Source: Desulfobacteraceae bacterium (GTDB taxonomy: Bacteria > Desulfobacterota > DSM-4660 > Desulfatiglandales > Desulfatiglandaceae). From it: 48,009 bases of DNA. Where the stretch lies: assembly GCA_003599015.1 (NCBI GenBank), contig QZIK01000048.1:1-48009 (forward strand), read 5' to 3'. Shown here piece by piece: positions 1-9,361 of this stretch (positions within the stretch are counted from its first letter, which is position 1; each line of letters starts with the position of its first letter). The translations under genes were made by a program, and so were the position numbers. Under the pieces are notes generated by a model, which was not told the origin of the DNA, did no database searches, and saw only the letters and a list, made by a program, of their open reading frames with translations.

Positions 1-595
1 GCACGGGGATCATCGGCGCCAGCGTGGTGAGCATGACCAGTGATTTCAAATCAGCGTGGGTGCGGGCAAATCTGGATTATAAAACGACGACGTTTTCCAA
101 GTATTCCAACACCAGCACGCTTCCATACAGCGCCATTACTGAAGCCGCAAGGCTCATATACTGGCCTTTTCTCAGACCGAGCATACCGAAGCTGAAGGCA
201 GGAATATAAAACATCAAAACAATGGGTCTTGCTGCGGGTAAGGCATACAAAGAGACCATGCCCCAGCATGTGGAGTAGAATATCTGAATCCAGGTGAGAG
301 AGGGATCCGAAAACCTCAGGTTCAGCCCAGTCATAAAAAGAAACAAGAAGAGGGCGTTCCCGGCCACAGCAACACCCATGAAAATCCGCCACTGGACTGT
401 ACTCAGCTCGCCGAGCCCAAGCCGGCATGTAAGTATAGTTGCTATTGTTACCAGGGCGTAAGTGGCAACTGCCATAGCAAACCGCCTCAGGCGGAGTCGC
501 TGTGCCTTAGCGATGTCTCCTCCCGCCGGGACGCTACTAACGGCATTGTCTATGCCACTCAACTGGATTCCACCATCCACAAAAAGTTCGGCCAA
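1..595 (-). pseudogene. Interrupted GGDEF-type membrane sensor (5TM domain), runs off left edge
   Basis: The 172-aa ORF (77..595) has about five hydrophobic segments and the motif GLNLRFSDPSLT, which I recognise from the multi-TM N-terminal sensor region of many diguanylate cyclases. It ends at an in-frame TAA (77-79) just where those proteins enter their last membrane helix. Reading past this stop in the same frame gives a hydrophobic, coding-like stretch (SLVMLTTLAPMIP) to the window edge with no further stop. So this is probably one gene broken by a nonsense mutation, or a sequencing error, with the catalytic GGDEF part outside the window. The alternative is a genuine short protein followed by another gene. 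The start is uncertain; the ATG at 593-595 has no strong Shine-Dalgarno. It is divergent from the ygiQ-like gene. Confidence 0.55.
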
Positions 596-784
596 AATTT
601 CTTTATCGTTTCAGAGCCGTTATGCTACTTATTCAATATATTAAAAAAAGTCAACATCAGGAAAACCGCATCATGATAAACAAGGACTGGCGAGCTGGGC
701 GGGCTATTTTTATTGCCCTGCCTGTCTTCCTTTTGTCATAAACCTGAGCTAGAATGGGAGAGAGGAGATTATAATATAGCAAGA

Positions 785-2479
785 ATGGCTAAGCATAATA
801 AATCTGGTTGTAATATCGGTTCCGTTTTTGACGCAATTTTCGTTCTCCCATACCCCTTTTCCGATCACCCATCCTTTCCTGAAGGGCTTCTTAAAAGAGC
901 GCTGGAGCATGCCGGGTTCTCAGTGGGGATTATCGAGAAGCCTTTCTGGCAGCGGCCCGAATCGTTTACGGTACTGGGGAGGCCTAGACTCTTTTTTGCA
1001 GTTATCTCAGGACCGGTGGACTCAATTGTCCTAAACTACACCTCCTCACGCAAAAGACGGATGGAGGATCTTTACCAGTTAAGGGGCGAGTCTTTTTTCC
1101 CCGGCTACCCTCCTTCCGTATCTTACAAAATCAGGCCCGACAGGACAACAGTTGTATTCTCTCAGCGCCTCAGGGAGGCCTATAGAGGAGTACCTGTAAT
1201 TATAGGCGGCATTGAGGCAAGTCTCAGACTTTTTGCCCACTACGACTTTCAGCAGGATGCATTGCGCAGATCCATTCTTCTGGACTCAAGGGCGGACCTC
1301 CTGGTGACCGGTCCCGGTGAAAAGCAGCTGACAGGGGTTGCAGAGCTTTTAAACCGAGGTGCGCAGATAGAGGAAATAAACCTGGCCGGAACAGCAAAGG
1401 TCTCAAGGACAAAAGAGTATTATCAAAGGGCTGTGGAGCTTCCTTCCTATGAAGAGATCAAGGCCCTGCCTTTTAAACTGGTTGAGGCCCACATGCTATT
1501 GGAAAAGGCCTTACACAACTGCCAAGGGGTTATTCAAAGACACGGAGACCGATTGATTGCAGCCGAGGCGCCTGAGCATTATTCACAGGAGGATCTCGAC
1601 CGAATTTACGGGCTTCCATACAAAAGAACCCACAACTTCAAGGACTCTTTTTCACCAGCCCTCAGGATGAATCTTTTCTCAGTCACCTCTCACAGGGGAT
1701 GTGCGGGAGGATGCTCCTTTTGCTCCCTCAATCTCAAGGAAGGCCGGCGGGTGATATCCCGCTCCCATGACTCCATCCTAAGAGAGATAAAGGGTTTTGC
1801 CGCCCATCCCGCATGGAAGGGATATGTATCCGACATAGGGGGGCCATCAGCAGAGATGTATGGCTCCTCGTGCGCAGGAAAAACCTGTCTGAGGTCCTCA
1901 TGCCTCCTTCCATCGCGTTGCAGGGGCTTTGAATGGGGTAGACCTTATCTACAACTACTGCGGGATTGCCGTATGCTTCCGGGGGTAAAAAAGATATTTG
2001 TCGGCTCAGGGCTCAGGTATGATCTTCTGCTGCGGTATCCGGATTTGCTTGAGGAAATCATGTTGCACCATTGCGGAAAGTTTATAAGAATAGCCCCTGA
2101 ACACACAGAGGAAAACGTTCTCTGTCTCATGGGCAAGCCTTCATTCAAGTCTCTGGAGGATTTCGTATCACTTTTCAATTACATCAAAAAGGGCTTGAAA
2201 AGGGATGTTCAATTATGCCCCTATCTTATCGTGGGGCACCCGGGAGAGACGGCACGCGATGTACCGGCGATGAAGGAGAAGCTGTCTTCGCTGGGACTTG
2301 GAACAACAGACGTGCAGATCTTCACGCCAACGCCGGGGACTCTGTCAACGGCAATGTACTGGGCCGGATACGACCCGTCCGGAAATGCTATTCCTGTTGA
2401 AAAAAATTTGAAGACCCTTACCATGCGTCGCACTTATGTATCGAGTTCTAATTTTTACAGGAATAAAGCCGCCACCTGA
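785..2479 (+). CDS. ygiQ: YgiQ-like radical SAM protein
   Basis: A 564-aa protein of the YgiQ (UPF0313) radical SAM family. The N-terminal part has the family signatures DHPSF and an IIGGIEASLRLFAHYD-type block. The [4Fe-4S]/SAM motif CxxxCxxC is seen as CAGGCSFC near residue 306. The second half continues the TIM-barrel and C-terminal region (IRIAPEHTEE, PYLIVGHPG, FTPTPGTLSTAMYW). The family presumably does SAM-radical chemistry, but its substrate is unknown. The ORF track starts at 713; I prefer the ATG at 785 (MAKHNKSG) because homology-like sequence begins soon after it and the upstream 24 residues look non-coding. Spacing to the nearest GGAG is long (about 17 nt), and a TATAAT at 770-775 lies just upstream of the ATG, so the transcript leader may be very short. 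It is convergent with the DUF3795-DUF3786 gene. Confidence 0.85.
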   Translation: MAKHNKSGCNIGSVFDAIFVLPYPFSDHPSFPEGLLKRALEHAGFSVGIIEKPFWQRPESFTVLGRPRLFFAVISGPVDSIVLNYTSSRKRRMEDLYQLRGESFFPGYPPSVSYKIRPDRTTVVFSQRLREAYRGVPVIIGGIEASLRLFAHYDFQQDALRRSILLDSRADLLVTGPGEKQLTGVAELLNRGAQIEEINLAGTAKVSRTKEYYQRAVELPSYEEIKALPFKLVEAHMLLEKALHNCQGVIQRHGDRLIAAEAPEHYSQEDLDRIYGLPYKRTHNFKDSFSPALRMNLFSVTSHRGCAGGCSFCSLNLKEGRRVISRSHDSILREIKGFAAHPAWKGYVSDIGGPSAEMYGSSCAGKTCLRSSCLLPSRCRGFEWGRPYLQLLRDCRMLPGVKKIFVGSGLRYDLLLRYPDLLEEIMLHHCGKFIRIAPEHTEENVLCLMGKPSFKSLEDFVSLFNYIKKGLKRDVQLCPYLIVGHPGETARDVPAMKEKLSSLGLGTTDVQIFTPTPGTLSTAMYWAGYDPSGNAIPVEKNLKTLTMRRTYVSSSNFYRNKAAT

Positions 2480-2493
2480 CGAAGGAACAGAGT

Positions 2494-3423
2494 TTAATGA
2501 CTTGTCCCGCTGCCTAAAGGAACAGAGGTCAGCATCAAACGGGAGACAAGATTAACCAGTCCCCATATTGCGTCGGCAGCAAAATGGGCCTCCACTGATT
2601 GGTCAAATAAAACAGAAACCCTTGCCTCGAACTCCTCGTCCTGTTCCCAGAGAAGCACGTAGAGAGGCACCTTTGGGAAAACCTTAAGCATATAAGCGGC
2701 ATCTGCCATCGGCAAGGGGGTCCCTCCAAGCCCTTCCGCAGCCCTCTTGAACCCTTCAAGATCCTCTCCAAAACGCATCTCCAGCGGATTAAGATTGAGC
2801 TCATGAGGCCCCCGGAAAAAATGCGAGCACTTAAGTTGCTTGACGCTGACAGGCCGGTTGCTGAGTCCGCGGGGATTGGCGCCGAGCAGATATAGAATTG
2901 AGAGAAGTACAATAAGCTGGTCTTCTATGCGAATCCAAGAACCTCTGCATTCACGGTAAAGCGATTTTCCCGCTGCATCCACCAGGAACCATTCATTCAG
3001 AAAGGGCATGAGAATGCCCGACTGGGGATGGAGGGTTACATCAGCATCCGAACAAATGATCTTAGGGTCTTTGCGGGCGAGATCTTCCCAGTATCGTGGG
3101 GAAACCTTCACGAGGTCCCCTGAGGGGGAACGGTTGCTGCCTTCCCTTCGCCTTCGCTCCTGCATACTGAGAAAGCCTTCACTGAAAGGATAAGGGCCTG
3201 TTCTAAATTTATCGCAGGGAAAGCTTTCACAGTCCCTCATGCAATAAGCTATCCGTTTTTCAATGGCGCAGACAAGAACCGGACATGCGGCTCCGAACAA
3301 TCTAAGCTGAGCAGCAGTCTTGTTTTTTGCTTCCTCCGATCGTCCGGATCCACAGCTTGAGCACATGCCAAGAAGCTGCAATCGGCATGCGTCACAGCTG
3401 ATTCCACACGCTCCTGTAGCCAT
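2494..3423 (-). CDS. DUF3795-DUF3786 fusion, Cys-rich protein
   Basis: A 309-aa protein. Residues 1 to about 80 match the DUF3795 style: GACGISCDACRL, then paired cysteines (CSSCGSG, CPVLVC, CMRDCESFPC), a pattern suggesting a metal or Fe-S cluster. Residues from about 100 to the end resemble DUF3786 (YWEDLARKDP, LLSILYLLGANP, GGTPLPMADAAY, FPKVPLYVLLWEQDEEF), a domain common in strict anaerobes. The biochemical function is unknown. The start ATG has a GGGAG about 6 nt upstream. It is the last gene of a minus-strand run with the DUF2752 protein and a membrane protein. The 14-bp gap to ygiQ shows no terminator. Confidence 0.8.
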   Translation of the reverse strand: MATGACGISCDACRLQLLGMCSSCGSGRSEEAKNKTAAQLRLFGAACPVLVCAIEKRIAYCMRDCESFPCDKFRTGPYPFSEGFLSMQERRRREGSNRSPSGDLVKVSPRYWEDLARKDPKIICSDADVTLHPQSGILMPFLNEWFLVDAAGKSLYRECRGSWIRIEDQLIVLLSILYLLGANPRGLSNRPVSVKQLKCSHFFRGPHELNLNPLEMRFGEDLEGFKRAAEGLGGTPLPMADAAYMLKVFPKVPLYVLLWEQDEEFEARVSVLFDQSVEAHFAADAIWGLVNLVSRLMLTSVPLGSGTSH

Positions 3424-3494
3424 ATCAATCTCCCATGCCCGCCCCGGACCTTATCTCCGTCGGGGCAATAGAGCCATAAGGCAGAAAAGGGTCC

Positions 3495-3986
3495 CTAGGC
3501 AAGTCCGGACACCAGGCGATACATCCAGTTGACAATCACGGCCAGCCCAAAGGCAACCAGAATACCTTTCTTAAGCCTCCCTGAAAAAAAAAGAAAAACC
3601 CTGCGTCCCTTTCTAACCTCATACCACAGCAATATCAGTTGAAATACGGCAAAAAACCAGGCTGCCGGATAAAGCAGACATCCCATAGGAGAGTTTGAAA
3701 CGGCCCACTGCCATTCCCCTCCGGCCATGGCCCAAAAGGACCTAGTGATCCCGCAGAAAGGGCATGGGTATCCTGTCAGCTCAAGAAACGTGCAGGCCCT
3801 GAGGGGAATCCTCCCCAGCGATACTGTGTGAGAAACCAGCAAAACTAAAGCCGCCGGGACTCCAAGAACGATTCTGGGCACCAGGATATCCCATCGCGAA
3901 GCAGCTCTTAAATCAGTTTCAGGCCTCAACCCTCCTCTGTCCTCATGCTGAGTGAGTGTATGATATCCTTTCATGGGAAAATACAT
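3495..3986 (-). CDS. DUF2752 family membrane protein
   Basis: 163 aa with a hydrophobic segment near residues 34-52 and two more in the C-terminal half. The central motif YPCPFCGITRSFWAMAGG is the hallmark of DUF2752 (usual form CPxCGxTR), a family of small membrane proteins of unknown function. The start is uncertain: M1 (3986) and M5 (3974) both overlap the end of the upstream membrane-protein gene (stop at 3943), and neither has a clear Shine-Dalgarno, which suggests translational coupling. In other genomes DUF2752 proteins often sit next to multi-TM proteins like its neighbour here; that is recalled, not checked. Confidence 0.8.
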   Translation of the reverse strand: MYFPMKGYHTLTQHEDRGGLRPETDLRAASRWDILVPRIVLGVPAALVLLVSHTVSLGRIPLRACTFLELTGYPCPFCGITRSFWAMAGGEWQWAVSNSPMGCLLYPAAWFFAVFQLILLWYEVRKGRRVFLFFSGRLKKGILVAFGLAVIVNWMYRLVSGLA

Positions 3987-4557
3987 CTCTATAGGCCACA
4001 GTAATCAAACAGGCTTGGATAGGCAGTGTAAGCACAACCCCAATTCCGCAGGCTATAAGTCCTATGCTCCCTATCAAACCTGCAACGGCGGAAAAGCTCA
4101 GAAAATGCCAGAAATTGGTCCTTACAGCCCGATAGCTCTCTGCAGAAGCCTCCCAGAAATTCATGCCCCTTTCAACTATAAGAAACATCCCGAACATGAG
4201 CAGGGCCTGGGCAACATAGACGATGAAAAGCGCAGCCAGCTGCCCCACGCAGGGAAAAAATGAAACCAACAGCCCGCAAATGACAGTTGCAATCCCCCAC
4301 ACAAAAAAGAAGAGCAAGGAATCCAGGAAGAACTGAAATCCTCTGAAAAGATGTCCGACCTCAACCTTCTCATTGGGTTTATCAAGAAGGCTCAAGGTTA
4401 TTAAAATCATCCCTGCAATCATTGGTCCCGCCAGTATTCCAGCCGTGGCGCCGCTCAATATCACGGCTATAAGCGTCGCAAGGATAAGGATTCCGGCGTT
4501 CTTTTTGAAAAGATTCAGACCTTCCTCGAACCACTTCCCATATCTTACCTCTGCCAT
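3943..4557 (-). CDS. Multi-pass membrane protein (DUF4013/DUF975-like)
   Basis: 204 aa from the chosen start, with five or six hydrophobic segments and a short cytosolic N-terminus (MAEVRYGKWFEEGLNLF). The arrangement resembles the loose DUF975/DUF4013-type group of integral membrane proteins of unknown function, but I cannot assign a family firmly. I chose the ATG at 4557, not 4575 as in the track, because AAAGGG lies about 9 nt upstream of it while the upstream ATG has no ribosome-binding site. It overlaps the DUF2752 gene by about 44 bp, so the two are probably co-expressed and may form a membrane complex. Confidence 0.65.
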   Translation of the reverse strand: MAEVRYGKWFEEGLNLFKKNAGILILATLIAVILSGATAGILAGPMIAGMILITLSLLDKPNEKVEVGHLFRGFQFFLDSLLFFFVWGIATVICGLLVSFFPCVGQLAALFIVYVAQALLMFGMFLIVERGMNFWEASAESYRAVRTNFWHFLSFSAVAGLIGSIGLIACGIGVVLTLPIQACLITVAYRDVFSHERISYTHSA

Positions 4558-4993
4558 GGACTCAAACCCTTTCATGCATCAGATTGCTTTTAAACTTAAT
4601 GAATGTATCAAACTTACCCCCATATGAACTATTTTACAAGTTAACCCTTCCAGAAACAAATTGAATAAAAAATTGTATATTCCGGTGACAATCCCAAAGG
4701 CAAGAACACCTTCATACTACCCAAAGGCAATTCAAGTGTCAGTTCCTTATTGATTCTGTTCATTTCAACCTTATGATAGCAGAAAACTCCTTGTCCACAA
4801 AGGCCACAGCCATAATCGCAACCGTGTTCCCCTTGACTAACCCCGTTGTTTTAAATAAACTTTCGGCTGTGATGACCGCATGAGAAAAATAATGCTCCCG
4901 GCCCGTTTGCCAGTGTTTCATCCCTGCCAACGAGGGGCTTTATCAGGTATTTTAATGAAACGATAAAACCGACCAGGAACGGAGGAGTAAATA
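4558..4993. other. Intergenic region between divergent genes, probable 5' leader of the sensor kinase
   Basis: No coding sequence is seen. The part near the kinase holds a candidate promoter (TTGACT at 4833) and an inverted repeat GTTTCAT/ATGAAAC (4915-4921 with 4955-4961) that encloses a smaller CCTG/CAGG pair, so the kinase mRNA may have a structured leader of about 130 nt. The left part (4558-4800) is AT-rich and shows nothing I recognise. Confidence 0.4.
4833..4861 (+). promoter_or_regulatory. Candidate sigma70 promoter for the kinase-pyk pair
   Basis: TTGACT, a 17-bp spacer, then TAAACT (4856-4861). This matches five of six and four of six consensus positions. It points to the kinase gene that starts at 4994. 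Confidence 0.35.
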
Positions 4994-7882
4994 ATGGCCA
5001 AGAATTCTGACCGGGATGGTCTGACTCAAAGGATTAGAGAGCTTGAAAGGGAATCAGACCAGCTCAAATCGGCCAAGAAGTCCCTCTTTGAAAGCGAGCA
5101 GAGGCTTATACAGATCATTGAGGGAAGCTCCATAGCAACAATAGTAATCAACAAAGATCATATAATAACGCATTGCAACAGGGCATTTGAAAATCTTACT
5201 GGCATACCGTCCGGGGATATTATAGGGACCAAAAGGCAATGGCAGGCTTTTTATCCCGATGAAAGGCCTGTGCTTGCCGATTTTGTAGTGGATGGTCTTC
5301 CAAGGGATAAAATTGCCAGGTATTACGGGGAAACCTTCAAGGAGTCGGCAGTGACCGAAGGGGCCTATGAGGCAGAAGGTTTTTTCCCTACACTTGGGAA
5401 AGAAGGCAAGTGGATCTTCTTTACGGCTGCACCGCTCAGGGATTCCGAGGGAAGGATTACGGGCGCTATAGAAACACTTCAGGACATAACACACAGAAAA
5501 AGATCCGAGGAGGAGCTGAGAGGTTCTCAGCGCAGGATCAGAAACCTGCTGGATTTCGTTCCTTATCCTACGGTAGTCTTCACCCTGGAGGGTCGGGTAT
5601 CCTATGTAAACCCCGAGTTCACCAATGTCTTCGGCTGGACCAACGATGAACTTCAAGGCAGATCAATTCCCTATGCCCCGGCCGGTCTGGAGGAAGAAAC
5701 AGGCCGCATGATAAAAAAACTATTCCGGGAAAAACTCCTCAGACGATATGAGACGAGACGGCTTACCAAGGATGGGAAGATCCTCGACGTGGTGATGAGA
5801 GCCGGGATATTTCCTCCTTCGGGAGGTGAACCCGGGGGAGAGATCGTTATTCTGAGGGACATCACCAGAGAAAAGCGAATAGCCAGAAACAACGAAGCCA
5901 TGCTCAGGATCAGCATGGCACTTCCGGAATATCCTGATCTCGAAGACTTGCTGGATTACGTAAGTCGGGAGGTCAAGGAACTGCTGAACGCTGAGGGCGC
6001 TCTTGTACTCCTTGTTGATGAGGAAAGAAAAGACCTCTACTTTATGGGCGCAGCATATGACGACTCCACCACGGAGGAAAGAGTAAAGGATGTGAGGGTG
6101 CCTTTACACGGAAGTATCGCAGGCAAGGTTGTAAGGACCGGCTTACCTATTATTGTCCCTGACGTAGCCAAGGAGCCTACTTTTTACAAAGGCGTTGACC
6201 AGCGTCTGGGCTACCATACAAAAAGCCTTCTGGATGTGCCTCTCAGGAGCGGCGATCGTATTATAGGGGTTTTGTGCGCACGCAACAAAAAGGATGGAGG
6301 GTTTGAGGAACCCGATGCAGAGATCCTCAATATGATTGCGGGCACTGTTGTGCTTTCGATAGAAAACGCAAGGTTCTCCGAGGATCTCAAAAAGGCATAC
6401 AGGACGAATGAATCCCTTCTGAGAATCAGCATGGCACTGCCCGAGCACCCGGATCTGGAGGAGCTTCTTGATTTTATAAGCGGGGAGGTAAAACGCCTTG
6501 TTTCCTCAGAAGGCTCTCTTGTGGTGCTTCTGGATGAAGAGAGGCAGGAGCTTTTCTTCTCCGGAGCCGCATATGATGACGAAGCTACCCAGGAACGGGT
6601 AAAGGAAATAAGGTTTCCCATTGATCAACTGGTTGCAGGCAAGGTAATCCGAACCGGCAAGCCCATTATAGTAAATGACGCGGATCAGGATCCTCAATTG
6701 TCCAGGGAGAGGGACAAAAAACTGGGATACAAGACCCGCAACCTTCTTTTGGTGCCGTTACGCAGCAAAGACCGCATAATAGGTGTTCTCTGCGCCATAA
6801 ACAAGAAACAGGGCATTTTCTCTCAGGCCGACAGCGAACTTTTGAGCATGATAGCAGGCACGGTTGCGCTTTCAATCGAAAACGCCCGTTTTTCCGATGA
6901 GCTCATCAAGGCGTATCGGGAGGTTACAGGCATGAACCGGGCAAAAGACAAGGCTATAAACCACCTCTCCCATGAGCTCAAAACACCCCTTTCTGTTTTG
7001 TCGGGTTCATTGAACATTCTTGCCAGAAGGCTGGAGAGCCAGCCCAGGGAGACATGGAAGCCGGCCTTTGAAAGAGCCACAAGGAACCTGGAGCGAATCG
7101 CGGACATCCAGACCGAGGTCGAGGACATAATGCAGGAAAGGCATTACAAGACTTACGGCCTGCTCAAGCTGGTTCTGAGCCAGTGTACCGATGAACTTGA
7201 AACCCTTGTGGCCCAGGAGACGGGAGAAGGCCCTATAGTAAAAAGGATTCATGAAAAGATCGAAGAGATCTTCGGCCCCAAGGATGCAGCCCCTAAAGAA
7301 ATATTGCTGCATGATTTCGCAAAGCAGCGCATTGAAGAGCTGAAACCACTTTTCTCCCACAGAGAGGTAAAGATTAAGACCTTTCTTGAACCGGCCCCCA
7401 CTGTGTGGATCCCTCTTGAGCCTCTCCGGAAGGTCATGGACGGGCTCGTCAAGAATGCAGTGGAGAATAGCCCTGATGGGGGAACCGTTGAAATATTCGT
7501 CCGCCAGGGAAAAGAGAGGGGTGGAGCTGAGCTGGAGATCCTGGACCATGGTGTAGGGATACGTGACGAGGATCAAAGAAGGATCTTCGAGGGTTTCTTC
7601 ACCACCAGGGATATAATGGCATATTCATCAAAGAGACCTTTTGATTTCAATGCGGGAGGAAAGGGTGCAGACCTCCTGAGAATGAAGATTTTTTCTGAAA
7701 GATATAATTTCAAGATTCAAATGGTTTCCAAACGGTGTCCCCTCATACCTGGTGAACTGGATGTATGTCCCGGAAAAATCTCCGACTGCGTCAACTGCCG
7801 AGGAGAGTCAGACTGTTCAGACAGGGGAGGAACCTCTTTTATAGTCTCATTCCCGCCTCAGCGCCAGAAACAGGGTTCTTAA
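4994..7882 (+). CDS. PAS-PAS-GAF-GAF sensor histidine kinase with Cys-rich tail
   Basis: A 962-aa soluble kinase with no membrane segment. Order: coiled coil (1-40), PAS (about 38-170), PAS (175-295), two GAF domains (about 310-470 and 490-645), HisKA with NHLSHELKTPLSVLSG (H near 660), and HATPase (N-box VKNAVENSP near 818, G1 DHGVGIRDED). The two GAF units are close copies of each other, sharing LLRISMALPE-type starts and LSIENARFS ends, so they arose by internal duplication. The last 70 residues hold five cysteines (Cx9Cx5CxxCx5C, near 914-942) inserted before the final GGTSFIVSF strand. This may bind a metal or Fe-S cluster, or sense redox. The G2 box is unusual (NAGGKGADLLRMK). AGGAGT precedes the ATG closely. 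Its stop overlaps the pyk start by 1 nt. No cognate regulator is adjacent. Confidence 0.9.
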   Translation: MAKNSDRDGLTQRIRELERESDQLKSAKKSLFESEQRLIQIIEGSSIATIVINKDHIITHCNRAFENLTGIPSGDIIGTKRQWQAFYPDERPVLADFVVDGLPRDKIARYYGETFKESAVTEGAYEAEGFFPTLGKEGKWIFFTAAPLRDSEGRITGAIETLQDITHRKRSEEELRGSQRRIRNLLDFVPYPTVVFTLEGRVSYVNPEFTNVFGWTNDELQGRSIPYAPAGLEEETGRMIKKLFREKLLRRYETRRLTKDGKILDVVMRAGIFPPSGGEPGGEIVILRDITREKRIARNNEAMLRISMALPEYPDLEDLLDYVSREVKELLNAEGALVLLVDEERKDLYFMGAAYDDSTTEERVKDVRVPLHGSIAGKVVRTGLPIIVPDVAKEPTFYKGVDQRLGYHTKSLLDVPLRSGDRIIGVLCARNKKDGGFEEPDAEILNMIAGTVVLSIENARFSEDLKKAYRTNESLLRISMALPEHPDLEELLDFISGEVKRLVSSEGSLVVLLDEERQELFFSGAAYDDEATQERVKEIRFPIDQLVAGKVIRTGKPIIVNDADQDPQLSRERDKKLGYKTRNLLLVPLRSKDRIIGVLCAINKKQGIFSQADSELLSMIAGTVALSIENARFSDELIKAYREVTGMNRAKDKAINHLSHELKTPLSVLSGSLNILARRLESQPRETWKPAFERATRNLERIADIQTEVEDIMQERHYKTYGLLKLVLSQCTDELETLVAQETGEGPIVKRIHEKIEEIFGPKDAAPKEILLHDFAKQRIEELKPLFSHREVKIKTFLEPAPTVWIPLEPLRKVMDGLVKNAVENSPDGGTVEIFVRQGKERGGAELEILDHGVGIRDEDQRRIFEGFFTTRDIMAYSSKRPFDFNAGGKGADLLRMKIFSERYNFKIQMVSKRCPLIPGELDVCPGKISDCVNCRGESDCSDRGGTSFIVSFPPQRQKQGS

Positions 7883-9291
7883 TGTATCTGCCCAAAACCA
7901 AGATAGTTTGCACCATTGGACCGGCAAGTCGCTCTTACGAGACTATAAAAAACCTGATCGCTCAGGGCATGAGCGTGGCAAGGCTAAACTTTTCCCACGG
8001 CACCCACGACGAGCATCTCGAAAACATCCATACTCTGAGACGGGCTGCAAAGGAGATGGGAAGGGCATTGGCCCTCCTTCAGGATCTGGGGGGGCCCAAA
8101 ATAAGGGTAGGAAACATACCCGATCCAGGGATGCGACTTGAGACCGGCTCAGAGGTAGTTTTAACGGCAAGGCACGTAGAGTGTTCGAATGCTGTGATAC
8201 CGGTCACATATCCTCATCTGGCAAGCGAGGTGCTTGAAGGCGACCGCATACTTCTTGCCGATGGGTTCATGGAACTTGAGGTAAGAAGCGTAAGCGAGGC
8301 TGACATTACTGCCCAGGTTATTACCGGAGGCGTGCTCACCTCCCACAAGGGTATAAACCTGCCCACCAGAAGCATCAAGACCTCTTCTCTGACCGCCAAA
8401 GACGAGTCAGACCTTTCATTCGGCATAGATAACGATGTGGATTACATAGCTCTATCCTTTGTGAGGCGTCCGGAAGACGTTGAGGCAGTAAAAGAGATAA
8501 TTGCGAGGAGAGGCGCAGGCACCCCGGTCATAGCCAAGATCGAAAAGCATGAGGCGATTATAAACATAGAAAGAATAATTGATATCTCCGACGGGGTTAT
8601 GGTGGCCAGAGGGGACCTGGGAGTAGAGATACCCCTTGAAGAGGTCCCGATGGTTCAAAAAATGGTCATAGAAAAGGCAAACGCCTTGGGAAAGCCGGTT
8701 ATAACGGCCACGCAGATGCTGAGATCCATGGTGGACTCCCCAAGACCCACAAGAGCTGAGGCCACTGATGTCGCCAATGCAGTCCTGGACGGAACCGATG
8801 CTGTTATGCTCTCAGAAGAAACAGCCATAGGAAGGTACCCTGTGGATGCAGTTGCGATGCTTGCCCGCATCATGAAAAGAGCCGAGGCCACTTTCCCTCA
8901 CCAGCGTTATCTTTCCATGAAACCCGAAAGGCATGTCCCTGATTCTGTGGCACATGCCTCATGTGTACTGGCCCACCACCTTCAGGTATCGGCCATAGTG
9001 GCCCCAACACAGTCCGGCCAGACTGCCTGCAGGCTTTCCAGATTCCGACCGGACAGGCCCATAGTCGCGCTCTCTCCCCAGCCGGGAACAGTCAGGCGCC
9101 TCACACTTGTGTGGGGATGCATTCCCAGGCTGATAGAAAACCCCAGGGACACTGATGACATGATTGAGCTTGCTGCAAAGTCGGCCCTTGTGTCAGGAAT
9201 CGTAAAAAAGGGGGAGACTGTAGTTATAACGGCAGGACACCCTGTATGGGTTGCAGGAAGCACTAACATGCTTAGGGTTATAACTCTTTGA
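7882..9291 (+). CDS. pyk: Pyruvate kinase
   Basis: 469 aa, normal family length. It converts phosphoenolpyruvate and ADP to pyruvate and ATP in the cytosol. The N-terminus is typical (KTKIVCTIGPASRS). The active-site region IAKIEKHEAI is followed by the signature MVARGDLGVEIPLEEVP, with the catalytic lysine and the Mg-binding glutamate in place. The ATQMLRSM and PTRAEATDVANAVLDG blocks and the C-terminal allosteric domain are complete. The track starts at 7765, inside the kinase frame; the true start is the ATG at 7882 in a TAATG junction with the kinase gene, with only a weak Shine-Dalgarno. Expression is therefore probably coupled to the upstream sensor kinase. It is convergent with mgtE. 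Confidence 0.95.
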   Translation: MYLPKTKIVCTIGPASRSYETIKNLIAQGMSVARLNFSHGTHDEHLENIHTLRRAAKEMGRALALLQDLGGPKIRVGNIPDPGMRLETGSEVVLTARHVECSNAVIPVTYPHLASEVLEGDRILLADGFMELEVRSVSEADITAQVITGGVLTSHKGINLPTRSIKTSSLTAKDESDLSFGIDNDVDYIALSFVRRPEDVEAVKEIIARRGAGTPVIAKIEKHEAIINIERIIDISDGVMVARGDLGVEIPLEEVPMVQKMVIEKANALGKPVITATQMLRSMVDSPRPTRAEATDVANAVLDGTDAVMLSEETAIGRYPVDAVAMLARIMKRAEATFPHQRYLSMKPERHVPDSVAHASCVLAHHLQVSAIVAPTQSGQTACRLSRFRPDRPIVALSPQPGTVRRLTLVWGCIPRLIENPRDTDDMIELAAKSALVSGIVKKGETVVITAGHPVWVAGSTNMLRVITL

Positions 9292-9361
9292 AAGAAGGCT
9301 AAAGAAAGTCAGAAAACCATGCTGCCCAGGGACAAGGAAAAGACCGCTAATTCACAAGCCT

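Noticed and set aside
7143-7576. Several long minus-strand ORFs inside the kinase gene
   Set aside because: Shadows of the plus-strand frame, with no start signals.
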